Origin: Hymenobacter pini
GTDB lineage: Bacteria; Bacteroidota; Bacteroidia; Cytophagales; Hymenobacteraceae
DNA length: 64,000 nt
Assembly (NCBI RefSeq): GCF_020421205.1
Contig: NZ_JAIZZH010000008.1
Coordinates: 35,254 to 99,253 of the forward strand
Direction of reading: 5' to 3'
Shown here in pieces: positions 58,933-64,000 of this stretch. The translations under genes and the position numbers were made by a program. Numbering within the stretch: position 1 is the first letter of the stretch; each line of letters opens with the position of its first letter. Below the pieces are notes generated by a model. It was given only the letters and a program-made list of their open reading frames with translations, had not been told where the DNA came from and made no database searches.

Positions 58933-58950
58933 TTTATGGGATACCATAAA
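58933..58950 (+). promoter_or_regulatory. Candidate MobC operator
   Basis: Perfect 7-bp arms TTTATGG and CCATAAA around GATA, ending 6 bp before the mobC start. The position fits autoregulation by a ribbon-helix-helix protein. Confidence 0.5.
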
Positions 58951-58956
58951 TAGAAT

Positions 58957-59280
58957 ATGGAATCAGAAAAGCCAAATGAAACCACTGCCGAAGCCGCGCG
59001 CACTTTGCGCATTGATGTACGCGTGAGCCCAGATGAGAAAAAGGAACTGCAAGAGAAAGCTAAGGCAGCTGGTTACAAGAAAGTTTCAGCCTATTTGCGG
59101 GACGTTGGACGGGGGGTAGAAATAAAAGAAAGTGTGCCACCGGAGTTGCGACGACAGCTGGTTGGCATTGGTACTAACCTCAATCAGATTGCGCGTCTGG
59201 CACAGGCTGGTAAGTCGTTTAGCAACCACGAGACGCAGCTGTTAGAGGCGCTGACAGTTATTAGAAGTTATCTACTATGA
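58957..59280 (+). CDS. mobC: Relaxosome accessory protein MobC
   Basis: 107 aa with a ribbon-helix-helix N-terminal domain (RIDVRVSPDEKKELQEKAKA) and the MobC C-terminal motif VGIGTNLNQIARLAQAG. It binds oriT and helps the relaxase. It overlaps the relaxase start by 4 bp. Confidence 0.87.
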   Translation: MESEKPNETTAEAARTLRIDVRVSPDEKKELQEKAKAAGYKKVSAYLRDVGRGVEIKESVPPELRRQLVGIGTNLNQIARLAQAGKSFSNHETQLLEALTVIRSYLL

Positions 59281-60146
59281 TTGCTAAAACAACTACGGGT
59301 AGCGACTTCGAGGGCGCGCTAACTTATGGTGCTGGGCAGCGTCAGGGGAGGGGCAAGGAGCCCGGAGAAGCGCCACTTTTAGTGGTATCCAACGTGATTC
59401 CAGGGAGCCCAAAAGAAATGGCGCAGGATATGCAGGCCGTGGCGGCTCGGAGTAAACGTGTGCAGAAGCCCGTGTGGCATACGGTACTTTCGTGGAAGGC
59501 CGGGGAGGCCGTGAGCCAGGCGCAGAAGGTGGCGGCGGCCAAGCGCTATTGTGAGCTGATGGGAGCACCGATTGAGCGGCACCAGGTGGTCGTGTATGAG
59601 CACCGGGACAAGCAGCACGCCCACGTGCACATTTACCTGAACCGAGTGCCGATTGACGGCGGCCCGGCCTTGCGGACGGATAATAATTTCTACCGGCAGC
59701 CGGCCATCACGCGGCAGATAAGCCAGGAACTAGGCATGGCCCCGCTACCCGAAAGGCGGCGCAGTTTGAAGGCGCTGGACCCCACCAAGGAGGCGGCGCG
59801 GCAGCGGGTAAGCCAGGCGCTGGCGCAGCTGCTGCAGCAGCCGGATAGGGGAGGGGAGCAGTGGCTGGCGTTGCAATTGCACCAGCTGGCCATCGAAATC
59901 CGCTACATCCACGACAAGGGTCAGGTACTGCGCGGCGTCAGCTTTGCAACGGAAGGCGTGGCTCTGCGGGGCCAGGAAGTAGGCTACAAAGGCGCGCAGC
60001 TGCGGGAGGCCCTGGCCGCGCCCATGAAGCCGGCCATGGAGCCGGAGGTTGAGCGGCAGGCCCGCCCCGGGGTATCGACCACGCTGCCCCGGTCAGTGCC
60101 GCCGGCACGGCCGAAGCAGGCCCGCCGGAAGGGGCGCAAGCAGTAG
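59277..60146 (+). CDS. Relaxase / mobilization nuclease (MobP-like, PF03432 type)
   Basis: 289 aa. Y17 in ALTYG is the candidate nicking Tyr. The metal-binding motif HRDKQHAHVHIYLNRV gives H109, D111, H114, H116 and H118. The C-terminal 90 residues are basic. It nicks oriT and leads the strand into the recipient. The protein is short for a relaxase (no helicase or primase part), as usual in Bacteroidota mobilization modules. Confidence 0.88.
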   Translation: MIAKTTTGSDFEGALTYGAGQRQGRGKEPGEAPLLVVSNVIPGSPKEMAQDMQAVAARSKRVQKPVWHTVLSWKAGEAVSQAQKVAAAKRYCELMGAPIERHQVVVYEHRDKQHAHVHIYLNRVPIDGGPALRTDNNFYRQPAITRQISQELGMAPLPERRRSLKALDPTKEAARQRVSQALAQLLQQPDRGGEQWLALQLHQLAIEIRYIHDKGQVLRGVSFATEGVALRGQEVGYKGAQLREALAAPMKPAMEPEVERQARPGVSTTLPRSVPPARPKQARRKGRKQ

Positions 60147-60167
60147 GCATAGGGCGGAGGCGGGGCC

Positions 60168-60222
60168 GCCCTTCGTGTGCTGAGCGTGCACCTCACCGCT
60201 GACTTTCAACCGCTCGTCAAGT
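60168..60222 (+). repeat. 55-bp dispersed repeat, copy A
   Basis: Matches 63606-63660 without gaps at about 41 of 55 positions, including identical GCACCTCACC and CTCGTCAAGT blocks. It lies 61 bp upstream of the coupling-protein start. In one frame both copies read HLT-x-x-F-x-PLVK, so it could be a gene relic or a shared control element. Confidence 0.5.
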
Positions 60223-60282
60223 AATCCGCACCAGAGGTCAGGCGGGGAGGTAAGTTGCTTGATTCACCAAGTGGTTCAAGCG

Positions 60283-62292
60283 ATGGAAGACGAAAAAGGG
60301 TTACGGAAAATTATGGAGTTTATGCGCCTGTTTGCCATCGGGCTGCTGGCCGTAAACATCTACTATTACTGTTTCGGCTACTTCCGCGGATTGGGCTGGA
60401 CGACCGGCGTGGTGGAGCACCTGCTGGAGAGCTTCACGCGCAATACGTTTCTGTTCAAGGCGAGCTGGGTCAGCAAGAGCCTGGCCGTGGTATTTCTGCT
60501 GCTTAGCTGCCTGGGCACGCGGGGGCGCGCCAACCAGGAGCTCAAGGGCCGGACGGTAGCGGTCTCCGCCGCGCTGGGGCTCCTGCTGCTTTTTGGGTCG
60601 GATGCGGTGCGCGGGCTGACGCTGGGGGCCGGGCTGACGACGGTGCTTTACGCCGGACTGCTGACGGGAGGCTTTCTGCTGCTGCTGAGCGCCGGGGCGT
60701 GGCTGAGTAGGCTGTTCAACAACGACTTGCTGAAGGACATTTTCAACAAGGAGAACGAAAGCTTCCCGCAGGAGGAGCGGCTGATGGAAAACGAATACTC
60801 GGTGAACCTGCGCACCGAGTACCGGCTGCGGGGCAAGAAGCACCGGGGCTGGCTGAACGTGGTAAATCCGTTCCGGGCCACCATGGTGCTGGGCACGCCC
60901 GGCTCGGGCAAGAGCTTCGCCATCATCAACGAGTTTATCCGGCAGCACCTGGCCAAAGGCTTCTGCATGTACATCTACGACTACAAGTTTGATGACCTGA
61001 GCCGCATCTGCTACAACACGCTGCTGCGCCACCAGGATAAGTTTGACCGGCCGGTGGGCTTCTACGTCATCAACTTCGACAACCCCCGCAAGAGCCACCG
61101 CTGCAACCCGCTGCTGCCCGAGCTGATGACCGACATCGTGGACGCCTACGAAAGCGCGTCGACCATCATGCTGAACCTGAACAAGAGCTGGATTCAGAAG
61201 CAGGGGGACTTTTTCGTAGAGTCGCCCATCAACTTCGTGGCGGCCATTATCTGGTTTCTGAAGCTGTTCGAGAAAGGCAAGTACTGTACCTTCCCCCACG
61301 TTATCGAGTTTCTGAGCCGCGACTACGAGGAGATTTTCCCGGTGCTGGCCTCGTACCCGGAAATTGAGAACCTGGTGAAGCCGTTCGTGTCGGCGTTTCA
61401 GAAGGACGCCATTGAGCAGCTGGAAGGGCAAATTGCCTCGGCCCGGATTCCGCTGAGCCGGCTGGCTTCACCGCAACTCTACTGGGTGATGTCGGGCAAC
61501 GACTTCACGCTCGATATCAACAGCAACGAGGAGCCCAAGGTGTTGTGCGTGGGCAACAACCCCGAGCGCCAGGCCATCTACGGGGCCGCGCTGGGCCTCT
61601 ACAACGCCCGGCTGGTGAAGCTGGTCAACCAGAAGGGCAAGCGCAAGTCGTCGCTTATCATTGATGAGCTACCTACCATTTACTTCAAGGGGCTCGATAA
61701 CCTCATTGCCACGGCCCGCAGCAACAAGGTGAGCACCTGCCTGGGCTTTCAGGACTTTTCGCAGCTGGAGCGTGACTACGGGCAAAAGGAGGCCGAGGTC
61801 ATCAAGAATACAGTGGGCAATGTATTTAGCGGCCAGGTATCGGGTAACAGCGGCAAGTGGCTGAGCGAGCGGTTTGGCAAGATTCTGCAGCGGCGCCAGA
61901 GCCTGAGCATCAATATGCGCGAGATGAGCACCAGCCTTTCCACGCAGATGGACAGCATGATTCCGGCCAGCACCATTGCCAACCTCACCCAGGGAAATTT
62001 TGTGGGGGCAGTGGCCGATAACTTCGGCGAGGAAATCGAGCAGAAGGTGTTTCACGCCCGCATTCAGGTGGACGTGAAGGCGGTGGCGGCAGAGGCCAGC
62101 GGCTACCAGCCCATTCCTGATATTACCAGCTTCATCAATCCGGCTACGGGCAAGGACGAGGCCGAGGAGATGATTAAAGCTAACTTCAACCGCGTGAAAA
62201 CGGACGTGAAGGAGCTGTGCGCCCGCGAGCTCAGCCGCATCAAGCAGGACCCGGTACTGCGCCACCTGATTAAGGAAAAGGCCGAGCAGTAG
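60283..62292 (+). CDS. Type IV coupling protein (TraG/VirD4 family)
   Basis: 669 aa from the ATG at 60283 (MEDEKGLRKIMEFMRLF). Three or four N-terminal TM helices (to about residue 155), then a VirD4 ATPase domain: Walker A GTPGSGKS at 204-211, SLIIDELPTIYF as Walker B near 455. It links the relaxosome to the transfer channel. Name in Bacteroidota elements is often MobC or TraG; I leave the symbol empty to avoid confusion with the VirB4-like traG. Confidence 0.9.
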   Translation: MEDEKGLRKIMEFMRLFAIGLLAVNIYYYCFGYFRGLGWTTGVVEHLLESFTRNTFLFKASWVSKSLAVVFLLLSCLGTRGRANQELKGRTVAVSAALGLLLLFGSDAVRGLTLGAGLTTVLYAGLLTGGFLLLLSAGAWLSRLFNNDLLKDIFNKENESFPQEERLMENEYSVNLRTEYRLRGKKHRGWLNVVNPFRATMVLGTPGSGKSFAIINEFIRQHLAKGFCMYIYDYKFDDLSRICYNTLLRHQDKFDRPVGFYVINFDNPRKSHRCNPLLPELMTDIVDAYESASTIMLNLNKSWIQKQGDFFVESPINFVAAIIWFLKLFEKGKYCTFPHVIEFLSRDYEEIFPVLASYPEIENLVKPFVSAFQKDAIEQLEGQIASARIPLSRLASPQLYWVMSGNDFTLDINSNEEPKVLCVGNNPERQAIYGAALGLYNARLVKLVNQKGKRKSSLIIDELPTIYFKGLDNLIATARSNKVSTCLGFQDFSQLERDYGQKEAEVIKNTVGNVFSGQVSGNSGKWLSERFGKILQRRQSLSINMREMSTSLSTQMDSMIPASTIANLTQGNFVGAVADNFGEEIEQKVFHARIQVDVKAVAAEASGYQPIPDITSFINPATGKDEAEEMIKANFNRVKTDVKELCARELSRIKQDPVLRHLIKEKAEQ

Positions 62293-62304
62293 TGCAAGCT
62301 AGGA

Positions 62305-62523
62305 CTAGCCGCAGCAGCTACTAGTGCCTGGTTGTTGCATGGGCGGGCAGGGCACCGTGCCGTAGGAGCAGTATACGCAGCAGTCACCGGCCAGCGGCTT
62401 GAGAATGGTGTGACAACTGGGGCACTCGTAGAAATACTGACAAGCATCAGTGGGCATCTGCTCAGACTGCTGATGGGCGCAAACCGGGCAGGTAAGCGTG
62501 GAGGTCAGCTGGAGGGGTTTCAT
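62305..62523 (-). CDS. GDCC-type Cys-rich small protein
   Basis: 72 aa with two zinc-finger-like CxxC pairs (CPVC, CPSC), then GDCCVYCSYGTVPCPPMQ and a final SSCCG. The GDCCxxCSYG motif marks a small protein often found next to Bacteroidota mercury/MerT genes. It is the last gene of the mer-type operon, 15 bp after the MerTP stop. It likely binds thiophilic metal. Confidence 0.72.
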   Translation of the reverse strand: MKPLQLTSTLTCPVCAHQQSEQMPTDACQYFYECPSCHTILKPLAGDCCVYCSYGTVPCPPMQQPGTSSCCG

Positions 62524-62538
62524 TGGTAAATCGAAAGA

Positions 62539-63150
62539 TTAGCGGCTGGGTACGATATGGTAGCCGGTGCCATTGATGGCCTGCTGTACCTGCGCGACCG
62601 GGCTTTTGGTAGTGTCAAACCGCACCAAGGCAGTGGCTTGGTCATAGGATACCGAGACGGACTGAACTCCTGGTAATTGCTGCACGGCCTGTTCCACGTG
62701 CCGGGCACAGGCTTCGCAGGTCATACCTTCAATTTGGTAAGAAGCAGTTTGCCATACCGGCGATTCTGCCGTTGAGGCTGGAGAAGTAGGAGCCCCGGCT
62801 GCTTGGGGCTGCAGGTAGGTTCCGTAGTAGGGGAATGTTAGCAGAACTGCGGCCAGCACCGTGACGAAGCCCAGAAAGGCTTTAGACTGCAGAACCGGCT
62901 TTCGGGAGCTGACCGCGCAGCCGCAATCAGCCTCTATAACAGCTGGCTTCAGCGCCTGATACCACGCAAAGGCTAATACACCGACCGTCAACGCCACCAG
63001 AAATGGGCGAAAGGGAGCGAGCCAAGAAAAGGATGCGGCCGAGGCACCCAAGCCGCCGACTACGGCCAGCAAGGGAGTGATGCAGCACAGAGAGGCTGCC
63101 AAGGCCGCGAGAAGGCCAGTGCCCAGTAAGGATTGGTTGGTCTTACTCAT
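62539..63150 (-). CDS. merTP: MerT-MerP fusion, mercury transporter (MerTP)
   Basis: 203 aa from the ATG at 63150 (MSKTNQSLLGTGLLAAL), overlapping the regulator stop by 4 bp. The MerT part has TM helices with ASLCCITPLLAVVGGLG (vicinal Cys pair) and DCGCAV in the loop. The C-terminal 70 residues are a MerP-like HMA domain with EGMTCEACARHVEQAV. It takes Hg(II) into the cytosol. No merA reductase gene is visible in the window. Confidence 0.87.
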   Translation of the reverse strand: MSKTNQSLLGTGLLAALAASLCCITPLLAVVGGLGASAASFSWLAPFRPFLVALTVGVLAFAWYQALKPAVIEADCGCAVSSRKPVLQSKAFLGFVTVLAAVLLTFPYYGTYLQPQAAGAPTSPASTAESPVWQTASYQIEGMTCEACARHVEQAVQQLPGVQSVSVSYDQATALVRFDTTKSPVAQVQQAINGTGYHIVPSR

Positions 63151-63524
63151 GAGGTCGGAACAGAAGTTGATGAGGCAATAAGTCCCGCCAGCAGCGGCTG
63201 CACCAACGGGGCGTGGGTAGGACTCAGTGCGTAAAAAACCGTCTGACCTACTTTCCGGGCTTGCAGCACGCCCCCGTCCTTGAGCTTGCGCAGGTGTTGT
63301 GAAACAGCCGATACCGTCATGCGCAATATGTCGGCAATGTCGCACACGCAGAGCTGCTGCTCGGTGGCCAACAGGTAAAGGATTCGGAGCCTTACCTCGT
63401 TGCCCGCCAGAGCCAATACGGTGGCCATTATTTGCAAAGAGAAATCCACGTCTGCCAGACGGCCTTGGCACTGTTGGAGATAGTTGGCATCGGCATAGAC
63501 CCGGATGCATGTTGTATTCATCAT
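63147..63524 (-). CDS. ArsR/SmtB-family metalloregulator of the mer-type operon
   Basis: 125 aa. LAGNEVRLRILYLLATEQQLCVCDIADIL contains the ELCVCD-like metal motif, here QLCVCD, and the recognition helix MTVSAVSQHLRKLKDGGVL. An extra Cys lies in the N-terminal arm (QQCQG). It probably represses the operon until Hg(II) or a similar ion binds. Coupled to merTP by a 4-bp overlap. Starts at ATG 63524 or one codon later. Confidence 0.87.
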   Translation of the reverse strand: MMNTTCIRVYADANYLQQCQGRLADVDFSLQIMATVLALAGNEVRLRILYLLATEQQLCVCDIADILRMTVSAVSQHLRKLKDGGVLQARKVGQTVFYALSPTHAPLVQPLLAGLIASSTSVPTS

Positions 63525-63541
63525 AAAAAAAGTGTTCTAAG

Positions 63542-63570
63542 CAAAGGTAATGCTTGCGAATTTAAGCAAA
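63542..63570 (-). promoter_or_regulatory. mer operon promoter with operator between -33 and -7
   Basis: On the minus strand TTTG (63567-63570), 17 bp, then TACCTTTG (63542-63549): a full Bacteroidetes promoter. Between them lies TTGC-N8-GCAA (63554-63569 on the plus strand), a likely operator for the ArsR-type protein whose gene starts 18 bp downstream. Confidence 0.72.
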
Positions 63571-63605
63571 TGCTAAAATAAGATAAGTATTCCGGTAGCA
63601 AGCGC

Positions 63606-63660
63606 GCCGTTCGTGTACCCGGCCGGCACCTCACCTCCTATTTCCGACCACTCGTCAAGT
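63606..63660 (+). repeat. 55-bp dispersed repeat, copy B
   Basis: Ungapped match to copy A at 60168-60222 (about 41 of 55). It lies 114 bp upstream of the start of the last gene in the window, on the same strand and with similar placement to copy A before the coupling-protein gene. Confidence 0.5.
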
Positions 63661-63774
63661 TTCTGCTCCGCGCCTAGTGGTGGCCGATAGGTTTGCACTA
63701 GTCGAATTCCGGGCTTCCCAGCACCCGCGCTGGGCGGTCAGGGTGGCTTTTTCCTTCATCTATTCCACTTTCCA

Positions 63775-64000
63775 ATGGCTGAGCAAGATGACGAGATGAC
63801 CCCAGCGCCGGTGCCCCAGATAAAGGCCGGCGAAGCAGACGAATCCTTGACTACCGGGCAGGCCCAAACCCCGCCGCAACCCATACCCCAAGCCGACGAA
63901 GCGGCTCTACCTCCAGGCGTTGCGCCGGCCGGTGATAAAGCCCCTACGACCTTGTTACCCGATGAGCAGCCAAGCAAGGCCCCGGAGGCGCAGGCCACAC
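63775..64000 (+). CDS. Start of an acidic, Pro/Ala-rich protein (C-terminus off the window)
   Basis: A plus-strand frame opens at the ATG at 63775 (MAEQDDEMTPAPVPQIKAG) and is open to the edge, 75 codons. It is low-complexity, rich in Pro, Ala, Glu, Asp and Gln, like the disordered N-terminal parts of mobilization-linked proteins. The position downstream of relaxase and coupling protein suggests a transfer or plasmid-maintenance role. No domain is visible. Confidence 0.55.
   Translation, partial: MAEQDDEMTPAPVPQIKAGEADESLTTGQAQTPPQPIPQADEAALPPGVAPAGDKAPTTLLPDEQPSKAPEAQAT

Larger units (their letters stand above)
58204..58956. other. Intergenic region between parA and mobC: repeats, hairpin, operator
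   Basis: 753 bp of lower GC than the genes around it. It holds the GAAGC octamer array (58272-58729), a nested hairpin (58799-58840) and a short inverted repeat before mobC (58933-58950). The frames visible here are made of repeats and lack start context, so no gene is called. Its place between parA and the relaxase genes suggests centromere and oriT functions. Confidence 0.65.

Overview
The window reads as part of a large conjugative plasmid or integrative conjugative element of a GC-rich Bacteroidota bacterium, most likely a Hymenobacter-type member of the Cytophagales. This rests on Bacteroidetes-type -7 boxes (TAnnTTTG) in several promoters, a Bacteroides-style Tra set (TraE, F, G, I, J, K, M, N plus ParA and DUF3408 proteins), DUF6122, DUF4396 and DUF305 proteins, and GC-rich codon use. 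No rRNA or tRNA gene was seen, and no replication initiator was recognised. The assignment is inference from gene content.

Layout. 1-4298 (minus strand): a Lamassu / ABC-three-component defence operon (Cap4-type nuclease, middle protein, SMC-like ATPase) followed by a fourth gene cut by the window edge. 4423-5479: a tyrosine recombinase with a perfect inverted repeat in its promoter. 5664-7759: a secreted protein and a lipoprotein-DUF6122 fusion. 7951-29524: a copper island of about 21 kb. It holds a multicopper oxidase fused to a beta-barrel, a Met-rich DUF2231 membrane protein, a CopZ-like chaperone, a cytosolic Cys-rich copper store (Csp), a CusCBA-type RND efflux operon, a CopA P-type ATPase, a cupredoxin, DUF305 and heavy-metal-binding lipoproteins, and two AraC regulators that carry an N-terminal HMA-like segment. 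29612-39417: a second defence island with two putative PD-(D/E)XK nucleases, HipBA, an AbiEi antitoxin with only a stump of its toxin gene, and a type III CBASS (CD-NTase, HORMA, TRIP13-like ATPase, 2TM-Nudix effector). 39466-49356: the mating-pair-formation operon tra (minus strand). 49728-53841: an arsenic operon (ArsR, ArsI, ArsN-like, Acr3, ArsC, ArsO-like). 53830-56476: a TPR histidine kinase with a LytTR response regulator. 56678-62292: ParA and DUF3408 genes, a 0.75-kb intergenic region packed with 8-bp-phased GAAGC repeats and an oriT-like hairpin, then MobC, relaxase and coupling protein. 62305-63524: a mercury-type uptake operon (ArsR-family regulator, MerTP fusion, GDCC Cys-rich protein). 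63775 to the edge: start of an acidic, Pro-rich protein.

How the parts fit. The transfer genes (tra, mob, coupling protein) make the element mobile. The copper, arsenic and mercury cassettes are cargo that helps the host. Lamassu, CBASS, HipBA, AbiE and the nucleases form its defence and addiction load. In the copper island, cytosolic Cu(I) is bound by CopZ and Csp and exported by CopA. The Cus-type RND pump moves it across the envelope, while the oxidase and the Met/His-rich lipoproteins act outside the inner membrane. A 26-bp element shared by the copZ and copA promoters suggests joint control, probably by the HMA-AraC proteins. The least conventional features are the HMA-AraC regulators with their shared promoter element, the octamer array by parA, the duplicated TraN domain, and the four-gene Lamassu operon.
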